Positions 25,011-33,377 of a stretch of DNA of 47,511 nt are shown piece after piece. Made by a program: the position numbers and the translations under genes. Source of the stretch: CAYXGE01 sp964464435 (GTDB lineage: Bacteria > Pseudomonadota > Gammaproteobacteria > Burkholderiales > Methylophilaceae); contig CAYXGE010000004.1 of the NCBI GenBank assembly GCA_964464435.1, forward strand, positions 1 to 47,511, written 5' to 3'. Positions within the stretch are counted from its first letter, which is position 1. Each line of letters begins with the position of its first letter. Below the pieces are notes generated by a model, which did no database searches, had not been told where the DNA came from, and worked only from the letters and a program-made list of their open reading frames with translations.

Positions 25011-25997
25011 TTGAGAGCAACAACGCTTTTTAGAAACTTAGTACTAATAAGCAGCATATTAGCACTCTGTGTGGTTGTGCTTGGGGCTTATGTACGTTTA
25101 TCAGACGCGGGGTTGGGCTGCCCTGATTGGCCAGGTTGTTATGGAACGCTTACTGTGCCACAGAGCGCGGAGGCAATAGCAAATGCAGAACACGCCTTTC
25201 AATCTAAAGTGCATGTTGGCAAGGCATGGAAAGAAATGTTACATCGCTACCTAGCAGGGTCTTTAGGGCTGTTAGTACTGATTATATGTATAGCAGGTTG
25301 GATGGCAAAAGCCCATTTGCGCACATCACCATGGCTCACTACATGTTTGTTAGGTATTATAGTTTTTCAGGCCTTACTTGGTATGTGGACCGTCACATTA
25401 TTGTTGAAACCTGTTGTGGTAAGTGCACATTTGATAGGCGGTATGACGACACTTTCTTTACTAGTATGGATATCCCATCGGCATTGGGGGCATAGTATCT
25501 CTAGCGTTAGAATGCCTTCAGTCAGGCTTATGGCACGTGTAGCTGTGGTCATTTTATTTATGCAGATATTTTTGGGTGGTTGGACCAGTTCAAACTATGC
25601 CGCGTTAGCTTGTACCGATTTTCCTACATGCCATGGATTAATGGTACCTAATCTAGATATTAGCAATGCCTTTTACTTTGGACGTGATTTAGGACAAGCT
25701 GCTGATGGTAGTGCTTTAAAATTAGAAGCATTAGAAACTATACAATGGGTACATCGCCTAGGGGCGCTGATTGTGTTTATTTACTTTAGTATTCTCGCTT
25801 ACCTGTTATCCAAGCATGATAGTTTGCGCACGGTAAGTAAACTTCTATGGTTTGTGTTAGCTCTACAAATCATACTTGGTATTTCTAATTTAATTCTACA
25901 TTTACCATTGGCATTAGCAGTGGGGCATAATATGTTTGCAGCATTATTGTTAGTAGTGACTATCATTATTAACTCAAAGCTGACAAGAAATTACTAG
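25011..25997 (+). CDS. ctaA: Heme A synthase CtaA
   Basis: CtaA oxidises the C8 methyl of heme O to a formyl group, giving heme A for the oxidase. The protein is 328 aa with eight predicted helices in two four-helix halves. The four heme-ligand His are visible in LHRYLAGS, VVSAHLIGG, WVHRLGAL and AVGHNMFA. Each half has a cysteine-pair loop (GLGCPDWPGCYG and LACTDFPTCHG). The start is TTG 25011, 1 nt after the previous stop; the next in-frame Met would lose the first helix. ctaB follows after 8 nt. Confidence 0.94.
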   Translation: MRATTLFRNLVLISSILALCVVVLGAYVRLSDAGLGCPDWPGCYGTLTVPQSAEAIANAEHAFQSKVHVGKAWKEMLHRYLAGSLGLLVLIICIAGWMAKAHLRTSPWLTTCLLGIIVFQALLGMWTVTLLLKPVVVSAHLIGGMTTLSLLVWISHRHWGHSISSVRMPSVRLMARVAVVILFMQIFLGGWTSSNYAALACTDFPTCHGLMVPNLDISNAFYFGRDLGQAADGSALKLEALETIQWVHRLGALIVFIYFSILAYLLSKHDSLRTVSKLLWFVLALQIILGISNLILHLPLALAVGHNMFAALLLVVTIIINSKLTRNY

Positions 25998-26005
25998 GGG
26001 GAAAT

Positions 26006-26911
26006 ATGAGTTCGGTGGCAACCATGAAACTTCAAAAAATTGGAATGAGTTTTCAAAACTTTTTCTTACTATGCAAACCAAGAGTCACAGCGCTTATTGT
26101 GTTTACAGCCATTATTGGTATGTTTTTAGCCACGCCAGGCATGGTGCCATTGGATATTTTGATTGCAACAACGCTAGGTGTAGGTATGACGTCAGGTGCC
26201 GCCGCCGCATTTAATTGTCTAATTGAGCAACATATTGATGCCAAAATGGCTAGAACTCGTGGACGCCCCTTACCGACTGGGCAAGTGAGCTCAATTGAAA
26301 CCATTGTTTTTGCTACCATCTTAGGAGGTGCAGGCTTAACTATTTTATATGTGGTGGTAAACCCACTCACTATGTGGCTAACATTTGCTACCTTTGTTGG
26401 TTATGCAGTGATTTACACAATTTTTCTAAAGCCAGCTACACCACTCAATATTGTCATTGGTGGCGCTTCTGGCGCTATGCCACCAGTGCTTGGTTGGGCC
26501 GCTATCAATAATGTAGTTGGTCCAGAATCACTCATTTTATTTTTAATTATCTTTGCTTGGACTCCACCCCATTTTTGGGCACTAGCATTGTACCGCCGTG
26601 ATGAGTATGCAAAATCAGGCTTGCCTATGCTACCAGTAACGCATGGTGAGGCATTTACACTCCAACATATTGTGCTATATACCATTATCTTGTTTGCGGT
26701 AGCGCTAATGCCATTTGGTCACGGCATGAGTGGCTTGATTTATTTAATTTGTAGTTTAGTGTTGAATATCGGTTTTATGTGGTATGCCGTTGCCTTGTAC
26801 AAACATTATTCTGATGCATTAGCAAAAAGAACATTTAAATACTCAATATGGTATCTCACCCTATTATTTGCTGCTTTATTGGTAGACCACTACTGGTATA
26901 TTCGCGTTTAA
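26006..26911 (+). CDS. ctaB: Protoheme IX farnesyltransferase (heme O synthase)
   Basis: This UbiA-family membrane prenyltransferase attaches farnesyl diphosphate to heme B to make heme O, the substrate of CtaA. The protein is 301 aa with about nine helices. The first polyprenyl-binding motif reads FNCLIEQHIDAKMARTRGRP, and the second lies around the YRRDEYAKSGLPMLPVTHG segment. ATG 26006 has the Shine-Dalgarno AGGGGGAA directly upstream. It ends the oxidase cluster, 1 nt from the end of a convergent gene with no terminator between them. In many relatives a SCO gene follows here; it is missing. Confidence 0.95.
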   Translation: MSSVATMKLQKIGMSFQNFFLLCKPRVTALIVFTAIIGMFLATPGMVPLDILIATTLGVGMTSGAAAAFNCLIEQHIDAKMARTRGRPLPTGQVSSIETIVFATILGGAGLTILYVVVNPLTMWLTFATFVGYAVIYTIFLKPATPLNIVIGGASGAMPPVLGWAAINNVVGPESLILFLIIFAWTPPHFWALALYRRDEYAKSGLPMLPVTHGEAFTLQHIVLYTIILFAVALMPFGHGMSGLIYLICSLVLNIGFMWYAVALYKHYSDALAKRTFKYSIWYLTLLFAALLVDHYWYIRV

Positions 26912-26912
26912 A

Positions 26913-27965
26913 CTAGCGCTCAAAGCGGGCGAATTTTTCAACCAATTCCCCGCTTTTGGTGAGTTCTGCATCCCTTTTCTTCATCAGTTTTCCCCATACT
27001 ATTTCATACAGATTAAATGCATACTTGGGTGTAGGGGTGGGAAAAGGGTTAAAAGGATTATCTCGCATTTGCATCCAAATCGCCATGCGTGGCTTGTTTC
27101 CTATCGCGTTGCCGCGACAATGAAAAGCAAATGTATTGGCAATGACTAAGCTATTGGCGGGCACCTCTACAGCAATAGGTTTTTCGTAGCCTAACGCTGC
27201 AAGCTTTTCAGCATCAATGCGAAACGACCCATCCCAATATCTATCTACATTGGGTGCATGCTTATTATGAGCCGCTTGATTGCTTTCATGATATTCCCAT
27301 ATTAAGCGTCTTAAAGTTAATCTGTTTGAAGTTGGCACGTAAGTAAATGCGCCATTCTCAGATGATACCTCATCGATAAATAACCAAGCTTTAACACTAG
27401 GGTGAAATGTGTCAGCATGCAAATCTTTCTGAGGGTCAGGTTTTGCGACCTGAAAAAAGTGTTGTTTAATATTTTCAATATAAAACAGTGGATATCTGTT
27501 TTTTGAAGAACAAAAGCGCAACAAATTAATGAGTTGAGTATTACTAAATAACTGATAGCTTTCAGGTAAAGTTTTAAATTTAGCTTGGTCTAGATAGACG
27601 CGCTGCGTTAATGTAGAGCCTTCAATCACATCACGAATATTGCCTTCGTAATTGATTAGCTCTTGTTTGAGATTTACAAAACTAGAACGCTCCAAAAAAT
27701 CATGAATAACAATCACACCTTGTTCAATAAATTGCCTTTTTTGGTCTGAAGAAATCAGCCCAAGCAAAGATAGTAGCATTAGCCGCCAGCGAAAAAGCGC
27801 ATGCGCCATTATCACTCGCCCAACATGGAGGCCAAGCCTGTTAAGTAAAGGATTGCCTATCCAAACATTACGTTGAAAAGACTTATCCCAACTCAGCAAC
27901 TTAAAAAAATCAATAATCGTTTTTTGCATGCTTTGTAAAAAATAATCATTAGTGTTAATTGTCAT
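26913..27965 (-). CDS. Phytanoyl-CoA dioxygenase (PhyH)-family protein
   Basis: This is a predicted Fe(II)/2-oxoglutarate oxygenase of 350 aa. The iron-binding facial triad is visible as His-x-Asp in KDLHADTFHPSVKAW (about residues 181-184) and a distal His in NTFAFHCRGNAIG, with a later Arg (KPRMAIW) for 2-oxoglutarate. SSENGAFTYVPTSNRL is the usual strand between them. Substrate unknown; PhyH homologues hydroxylate lipids, amino acids or glycan parts. It converges with ctaB and diverges from manC, so it may belong to the glycan island, but no direct link is shown. Confidence 0.82.
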   Translation of the reverse strand: MTINTNDYFLQSMQKTIIDFFKLLSWDKSFQRNVWIGNPLLNRLGLHVGRVIMAHALFRWRLMLLSLLGLISSDQKRQFIEQGVIVIHDFLERSSFVNLKQELINYEGNIRDVIEGSTLTQRVYLDQAKFKTLPESYQLFSNTQLINLLRFCSSKNRYPLFYIENIKQHFFQVAKPDPQKDLHADTFHPSVKAWLFIDEVSSENGAFTYVPTSNRLTLRRLIWEYHESNQAAHNKHAPNVDRYWDGSFRIDAEKLAALGYEKPIAVEVPANSLVIANTFAFHCRGNAIGNKPRMAIWMQMRDNPFNPFPTPTPKYAFNLYEIVWGKLMKKRDAELTKSGELVEKFARFER

Positions 27966-28049
27966 TTAAATGTAATAAACAATTTAATTATACTAATTAT
28001 CTATTCTGCACGAGAATTTAATCGGCATCGCTGTTTAATTGCAACATTT

Positions 28050-28058
28050 TGCTATAAT
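28050..28058 (+). promoter_or_regulatory. Extended -10 promoter for the manC-kps operon
   Basis: TGCTATAAT contains a consensus TATAAT (28053-28058) with the TG of an extended -10 element one base upstream. No good -35 is present at the right distance. It lies 81 nt before manC and is the only strong promoter-like site in the 173-nt divergent region. No JUMPstart/ops element was found downstream. Confidence 0.65.
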
Positions 28059-28138
28059 GTTTACATCAGGGTTCTTTCTAAAAACAATAAAGACATTGCT
28101 TGAGTAAAATAAAGCGAGCTTAACTAAAAGTATATTTC

Positions 28139-29554
28139 ATGAAATTAATAACCACTATTTTATGTGGTGGAGCTGGTTCTCGATTGTGGCCAGTTTCGCG
28201 TGAAGATCACCCCAAACCATTCATTAAACTTGCCGATGGGCAAAGTCTACTGCAAAAGGCTTTTTTGCGAGCTGCTACACTACCTAATGTAACTGAAATG
28301 CTAACCGTTACTAATCGAGAACTAATCTTTAAAACCCAAGACGAGTATGAAGATGTCAATACAAACGGTATTGCTACTGGTTTTATTTTAGAACCTTTTG
28401 GAAAAAACACTGCGCCTGCAATCGCGATGGCCGCATTGCATGTGAGTGAAACCTATGGCGAAGATGCTTTGATGCTAGTGCTTGCAGCTGATCACCTTAT
28501 TTCAAACCAGACAGCGTTTGAACGCAGTGTGCAAGAGGCAACAGTATTAGCACAACAAGGTAAAATTGTTACATTTGGTATTAAACCTTCTGCAGCAGAA
28601 ACGGGTTTTGGCTACATTGAGTTTGATGGTAACAATGTCAAACGCTTTGTAGAAAAGCCATCATTTGAAGTAGCAAAAAGCTATGTTGATTCAGGGCATT
28701 ATTTATGGAACTCAGGCATGTTCTGTTTTGCTGCGGGTAGCATGTTGCGAGAAATGGCAAAATGTTATCCAGAACTTCTTGAGCAAGCTATAAAGTGCTG
28801 GCATTTAACAATCCCATTAAGTGGAAAATCTCTTTTTCAGGCAGAACTAGATAAAGGCAGTTTTGCCGATATGCCAGATATCTCTATTGATTATGCCGTG
28901 ATGGAAAAATCACAACAAGTGGCGGTGGTGTCCTGCGATATAGGCTGGAGCGATATTGGTTCATGGAACGCAATTGCCGAGCTTACTGAGCCAGATGATA
29001 AAGGCAACAGAGTGCAAGGTGAAGTGCTATTGCATGATGTACGAAATTGTTATGTTCAATCAGAAAGTCGATTAGTAGGCGCTGTAGGTGTTAATGATTT
29101 GCTGATCATTGATACTTATGATGCTCTGTTAGTGGCGCATAAAAGTCAATCACAAGAAGTAAAGCAAATTTATACTGCGCTTAAGCACAATAATCACGCA
29201 GCTCACAAGACGCATGTATGGTCTCGTCGCCCATGGGGTTCTTTTACCACGCTTGAAGAGAGTGCAGAGTTTAAAATCAAACGAATAGAAGTGAAACCAG
29301 GTGGGGCATTGTCTTTGCAAAGTCACAAGCATAGAAGTGAGCACTGGGTTGTTGTAGCTGGTCAAGCTACTGTATTTAATGGTGATGCAGAATTTACTGT
29401 TAATGTTAACCAGTCTACTTATATCCCTGCTGGGCATAAACATAGATTAAGCAACAAAACAAAAGAAAATCTCGTACTGATTGAGGTGCAAGTGGGTACC
29501 TACCTAGGTGAGGATGATATACAAAGATATGAGGACGTTTATGGCCGCGCTTAA
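28139..29554 (+). CDS. manC: Mannose-1-phosphate guanylyltransferase / mannose-6-phosphate isomerase
   Basis: This bifunctional enzyme makes GDP-mannose from mannose-1-phosphate and GTP and can interconvert fructose- and mannose-6-phosphate. The protein is 471 aa, normal for type II enzymes. The N-terminal nucleotidyltransferase signature is CGGAGSRLWPVSREDHPKPF, followed by EPFGKNTAPAIAMAA and FVEKP. The C-terminal cupin domain (from about residue 360) holds the isomerase metal site in LQSHKHRSEHWVVVAGQA. It opens the glycan operon and would feed gmd and rmd 14 kb downstream. The ribosome-binding site is weak; ATG 28139 fits the conserved N terminus. Confidence 0.95.
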   Translation: MKLITTILCGGAGSRLWPVSREDHPKPFIKLADGQSLLQKAFLRAATLPNVTEMLTVTNRELIFKTQDEYEDVNTNGIATGFILEPFGKNTAPAIAMAALHVSETYGEDALMLVLAADHLISNQTAFERSVQEATVLAQQGKIVTFGIKPSAAETGFGYIEFDGNNVKRFVEKPSFEVAKSYVDSGHYLWNSGMFCFAAGSMLREMAKCYPELLEQAIKCWHLTIPLSGKSLFQAELDKGSFADMPDISIDYAVMEKSQQVAVVSCDIGWSDIGSWNAIAELTEPDDKGNRVQGEVLLHDVRNCYVQSESRLVGAVGVNDLLIIDTYDALLVAHKSQSQEVKQIYTALKHNNHAAHKTHVWSRRPWGSFTTLEESAEFKIKRIEVKPGGALSLQSHKHRSEHWVVVAGQATVFNGDAEFTVNVNQSTYIPAGHKHRLSNKTKENLVLIEVQVGTYLGEDDIQRYEDVYGRA

Positions 29555-30653
29555 TAGGCTATTAAGTAAAATCAATTGGCTGTTTGTTTTTACAGTAGTT
29601 TTGCCTACATCTTTAGCTGTGGCGTATTATGGATTCATCGCCTCTGATATTTATATTTCTGAGTCAAGATTTGTGGTGAGAAGCCCGCAAAAACAACAAA
29701 GTAATGGTTTACTGGGCTCAATTATGCAAGAGGCTGGTTTTTCACGTGCTGTAGAAGATACATATACAGTGCATGATTACATTTTATCGCGTGATGCCAT
29801 GTATCGCTTAAATGACATTCTAAAAATTAAAGATGCGTACAGCAAATCAAGTATCGATTTTATCAATCGTTTTCCTACCTTATTGATGAAAGATAGTTTT
29901 GAAGACTTTCATGAGTATTATCAAAAGTATATCAAGGTTGACTCAGATGTAAAAACCTCAATCTCTGTATTACGCGTAAGCGCATTCTCTGCACAAGAAG
30001 CCAGAAGAATAAATGAGCTATTGCTTACTATGAGCGAGGGTTTAATTAACAAGCTGAATGAACGTGCAAGAAACGACCTGATTCAATTTGCTTCAGTTGA
30101 GGTAAAAATTGCTGAACAAAATGCGAGAAACGCCTCATTGGCTCTCTCAAACTATCGCAGCAAACAATCTGTATTTGACCCAGAAAAACAATCTGCATTA
30201 CAACTACAACAAATTGCCAAATTACAAGATGAACTGATAGCAGTTAAAACTCAGCTGTCACAGGTGAAAGCGTTTACCCCAGATAACCCACAACTGCCAA
30301 TGTTACAAAAGCGTGTAGAAAGCCTAAATAAAGAAATTGCAACAGAGTCTGCTAAAGTGACAAGTGCTTCAGAAGGCTCGTTAAGCTCAAAGGCTTCTGC
30401 CTATGAAAGGCTGGTTTTAGAACGAGCTTTTGCTGATAAACAACTTGCCACTGCCATGGCGGCGCTAGAGAACGCAAGAAATGAGGCGCAACGCCAACAG
30501 CTGTACCTTGAAAGACTTGCTCAGCCAAACTTGCCAGATATAGCAGTTGAGCCTAAGAGGATTAAGGGTGTATTTGCTACTTTAATGCTCGGATTAATTG
30601 CAATGGGCGTGTTAAGCATGTTCTTAGCAGGGGTGCGTGAGCATCAAGATTAA
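29541..30653 (+). CDS. kpsE: Capsule export inner-membrane protein, KpsE/CtrB/BexC type
   Basis: This is the polysaccharide co-polymerase and export-type protein that links the ABC transporter to the outer-membrane channel. The protein is 370 aa with a membrane helix at each end (about residues 13-33 and 343-363). Between them is a periplasmic region with YISESRFVVRSP near the start and long coiled-coil helices (about 175-330). The C-terminal helix is preceded by a proline-rich stretch (LAQPNLPDIAVEPKRI), typical of the family. ATG 29541 is chosen because GAGGA (29531-29535) precedes it; it overlaps manC by 14 nt. No outer-membrane partner (KpsD/CtrA) is in the window. Confidence 0.88.
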   Translation: MAALNRLLSKINWLFVFTVVLPTSLAVAYYGFIASDIYISESRFVVRSPQKQQSNGLLGSIMQEAGFSRAVEDTYTVHDYILSRDAMYRLNDILKIKDAYSKSSIDFINRFPTLLMKDSFEDFHEYYQKYIKVDSDVKTSISVLRVSAFSAQEARRINELLLTMSEGLINKLNERARNDLIQFASVEVKIAEQNARNASLALSNYRSKQSVFDPEKQSALQLQQIAKLQDELIAVKTQLSQVKAFTPDNPQLPMLQKRVESLNKEIATESAKVTSASEGSLSSKASAYERLVLERAFADKQLATAMAALENARNEAQRQQLYLERLAQPNLPDIAVEPKRIKGVFATLMLGLIAMGVLSMFLAGVREHQD

Positions 30654-30656
30654 TGT

Positions 30657-31442
30657 ATGGCTTCATCATTAATTCGATCATGGGCAACACAACGAAGAGT
30701 AATCGGTGCACTGTTAATGCGAGAAGTGCTTACCCGCTTTGGTCGCCATAATATTGGATTTTTATGGCTATTTGTAGAGCCTATGCTTTTTACACTTGGT
30801 GTAACAGCGCTATGGACTCTAGCAAAAATGAACCATAGTTCAAGTTTGCCTATTGTTGCATTTGCAATAACCGGTTATTCAAGCGTATTGCTTTGGCGCA
30901 ATATGCCTGCAAGGTGTATTGGGGCTATTGCGCCTAATCTTTCGCTTATGTATCACAAAAATGTAAAAATAATGGATGTATTTATTGCTAGGTTATTACT
31001 TGAAGTAGGTGGGGCAACATCTTCTTTCATTGTATTGTCTCTATTTTTTAATTTTATAGGTTGGATTAACCTACCTGAAGACCCTCTAAAGGTTATTCTT
31101 GCTTGGCTCATGTTAGCGTGGTTTGGTTTTGCACTTGCAATATTAATGGGTTCTTTAAGTGAACAATCTGAAATTATTGATAAATTATGGCATCCAGCAT
31201 CTTATTTGCTTTTTCCTTTGTCTGGTGCAGCATTTATAGTGGATGTTTTGCCAGCAAATGCACAAGAAATAATTTTATATTTGCCGATGGTTCATGGTGT
31301 TGAGCTTTTAAGAGAGGGTTATTTTGGATCAGTATTTAAAGCACATTATGACATTGGTTATATGGCTTTGGTATGTTCTTTTTTAACAATCTTTGCACTG
31401 ATTAAAGTGCAACAAATAAGTAAAACGGTTATGCCAGAATGA
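30657..31442 (+). CDS. kpsM: Capsular polysaccharide ABC transporter permease (KpsM/CtrC type)
   Basis: This is the membrane half of an ABC-2 exporter for lipid-linked polysaccharide. The protein is 261 aa with six predicted helices. The amphipathic start LIRSWATQRRVIGALLMREVLTRFGRHNIGFLW matches KpsM, as do PLSGAAFIVDVLPA and LPMVHGVELLREGYFG near the end. The start lies 3 nt after the kpsE stop, and the end overlaps kpsT by ATGA, so export genes are coupled. Substrate cannot be read from the sequence. Confidence 0.92.
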   Translation: MASSLIRSWATQRRVIGALLMREVLTRFGRHNIGFLWLFVEPMLFTLGVTALWTLAKMNHSSSLPIVAFAITGYSSVLLWRNMPARCIGAIAPNLSLMYHKNVKIMDVFIARLLLEVGGATSSFIVLSLFFNFIGWINLPEDPLKVILAWLMLAWFGFALAILMGSLSEQSEIIDKLWHPASYLLFPLSGAAFIVDVLPANAQEIILYLPMVHGVELLREGYFGSVFKAHYDIGYMALVCSFLTIFALIKVQQISKTVMPE

Positions 31443-32092
31443 TAGTTTTAGATCAGGTCACAAAAGAATATCAAACTAGGCAAGGCAATGTCACTATACT
31501 TAAAGGAGTGGATTTGTCTATTCAACCAAGTGAACGTATAGGCATATTGGGTCGAAATGGGGCAGGCAAATCTACTATTATTAAGCTCATAAGTGGTGCA
31601 GAGCAGCCAACGAGTGGAACAGTCACAAGAAATATGAGCGTATCTTGGCCTTTAGCTTTCGGTGGTGCATTTCAAGGGTCATTAACTGGGCTTGATAATT
31701 TACGTTTTATATGTAGGGTTTATGGCGTAACTGTAGAAGATAAAATTGACTATGTGCAAGAGTTTTCAGAACTTGGGCGATATTTTAAAGAGCCTGTTAA
31801 AACATATTCAGCTGGTATGCGAGCAAGGCTAGCCTTTGCACTTTCAATGGTCATTGAGTTTGATTGTTTTTTAATTGATGAAATTATTGCAGTAGGTGAT
31901 AGTCGTTTTCATGAAAAATGTAATATTGAGTTGTTTGAAAAAAGAAAAGATAGAGCCATGATTATTGTTTCTCACCAGCCTGAATTTATCAGGGCTCATT
32001 GTCAACGTGCGACTGTATTGTCTAAAGGAAACTTATACAAATTTGCAACCGTGGATGAAGCGTTTGAATTTTACCAAAGCGATGCAAATTAA
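31439..32092 (+). CDS. kpsT: Capsular polysaccharide ABC transporter ATPase (KpsT/CtrD type)
   Basis: This is the nucleotide-binding half of the exporter, 217 aa. Walker A GRNGAGKST is at residues 38-46, the signature YSAGMRAR at about 123-130, Walker B FLIDE at about 144-148, and the switch His in IIVSHQPEF. The protein stops after the ATPase domain, so it has no Wzt-type C-terminal carbohydrate-binding domain. This matters because a Wzt-C-like domain seems to occur elsewhere in the cluster. It overlaps kpsM (ATGA) and the glycosyltransferase gene (TAATG). Confidence 0.94.
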   Translation: MIVLDQVTKEYQTRQGNVTILKGVDLSIQPSERIGILGRNGAGKSTIIKLISGAEQPTSGTVTRNMSVSWPLAFGGAFQGSLTGLDNLRFICRVYGVTVEDKIDYVQEFSELGRYFKEPVKTYSAGMRARLAFALSMVIEFDCFLIDEIIAVGDSRFHEKCNIELFEKRKDRAMIIVSHQPEFIRAHCQRATVLSKGNLYKFATVDEAFEFYQSDAN

Positions 32093-33339
32093 TGTGCAAC
32101 GTATTCTTAAGATTGCTAAGTTATTGTTTGATTTGGATATCACCCAATATCATTAGAAAACTCACTAATCTAGTCACAATTAAAGCAGACAATAATTTGC
32201 AAAAAAAACAATTGTTAGTCGATGTTACAAATATCATTCAGCATGATCATGGAACTGGTATTCAACGTGTAGTGAGAGCTTTGTTAACGCAACTAAATAG
32301 TAACTTGCCTAAAGAGTTTGAATTAAAACCAATTTATGCCACAAGAAAAAGAGCGTTTAGATATGCCCCCATGAATTTTCTAGATTTAAGTACAGATAAT
32401 AAAAGCTATATTGATACTGAAAATTACGTAAAAGTGAAAAGAGGAGATGTTTTCATAGGGTTAGATTTAAATGCGAATAGATTACCAAATTATCTTGCTC
32501 AAATTATGATGTGGAAGATAAGGGGTGTTTTTGTACAAATAGTAGTTTATGATTTGTTACCACTTCAAAACCCGCAATGGTTTCAAAAGGTTACTGTGAA
32601 TAACTTTAAACGATGGATTCGTGTAGTTGCAATGGTAAGTAATAAGGTGTTTTGCATTTCAACTGTCGTACAAAATGATCTTCAAAAATGTTTTGCTAGC
32701 AGTTATGGTATAAGCCCACAACATTTGGAAACAAAAGTAATACCAATGGGTTGGGATATTGCTGAAACCAAACCAAGTATGGGGCTACCATATGATTTTG
32801 AAAACGCTTTTGAGAAAATTAAAGTAAATAAATCAGCCTTAATGGTAGGTACACTTGAGCCAAGAAAAGGGCATAAAGAGATATTAGAAGCTTTTAACAA
32901 AATTTGGGATAGTGGTATTAACTTAAACTTAGTGATTGTTGGTAGACCAGGCTGGAAAACCGAAGAAACGCAATTAAAAATTAAATCACATCCGCTACTA
33001 AATAAAAAGTTATTTTGGTTTGATGATGCAAGTGATGAAGCATTACATATGCTTTATCAAGCAGTTGATGGTGTTATTGTAGCTTCATACGCGGAAGGCT
33101 TTGGTTTGCCCCTACTTGAGGCTCTAGGGTATTTTAAACCAGTCTTGGCAAGGGATTTGCCCGTTTTTAGAGAATATCAAAACCAAAATATCTCATATTT
33201 TAACAATACTCAAGGTTTGGATCAGCAAATAAAAAACTGGATATTAGGTTTAAAGCTGCCTACTCAAAAGCATATAAATGAAGAAATTTCGGTACCAATG
33301 TGGAAAGACTCTGTAAATGAATTAGTTACAGGATTTTGA
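32092..33339 (+). CDS. Glycosyltransferase, GT4-like
   Basis: This is a predicted retaining glycosyltransferase of 415 aa with the GT-B fold. The N-terminal half contains LLVDVTNIIQHDHGTGIQRVVRALL, a pattern common in mannosyl/rhamnosyl transferases of surface-glycan clusters. The C-terminal half opens with MVGTLEPRKGHKEILEAF and has the nucleotide-sugar motif EGFGLPLLE (Glu-x7-Glu, residues about 334-342). No signal peptide is needed; it likely acts at the inner face of the membrane. The first hydrophobic stretch (CNVFLRLLSYCLIWISPNII) may attach it to the membrane. Donor sugar unknown; GDP-mannose or GDP-rhamnose would fit the cluster. Confidence 0.87.
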   Translation: MCNVFLRLLSYCLIWISPNIIRKLTNLVTIKADNNLQKKQLLVDVTNIIQHDHGTGIQRVVRALLTQLNSNLPKEFELKPIYATRKRAFRYAPMNFLDLSTDNKSYIDTENYVKVKRGDVFIGLDLNANRLPNYLAQIMMWKIRGVFVQIVVYDLLPLQNPQWFQKVTVNNFKRWIRVVAMVSNKVFCISTVVQNDLQKCFASSYGISPQHLETKVIPMGWDIAETKPSMGLPYDFENAFEKIKVNKSALMVGTLEPRKGHKEILEAFNKIWDSGINLNLVIVGRPGWKTEETQLKIKSHPLLNKKLFWFDDASDEALHMLYQAVDGVIVASYAEGFGLPLLEALGYFKPVLARDLPVFREYQNQNISYFNNTQGLDQQIKNWILGLKLPTQKHINEEISVPMWKDSVNELVTGF

Positions 33340-33377
33340 TTTTATGATTTTACGCAGAAATAACTAATTGATTGAAT

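Noticed and set aside
28059..28138. JUMPstart/ops antitermination element before manC
   Set aside because: The GGCGGTAG core was searched for by eye in the leader and is not present.
30653..30660. ATG at 30653 as the kpsM start (overlapping the kpsE stop)
   Set aside because: It is in another frame from the permease; the KpsM frame starts at ATG 30657.
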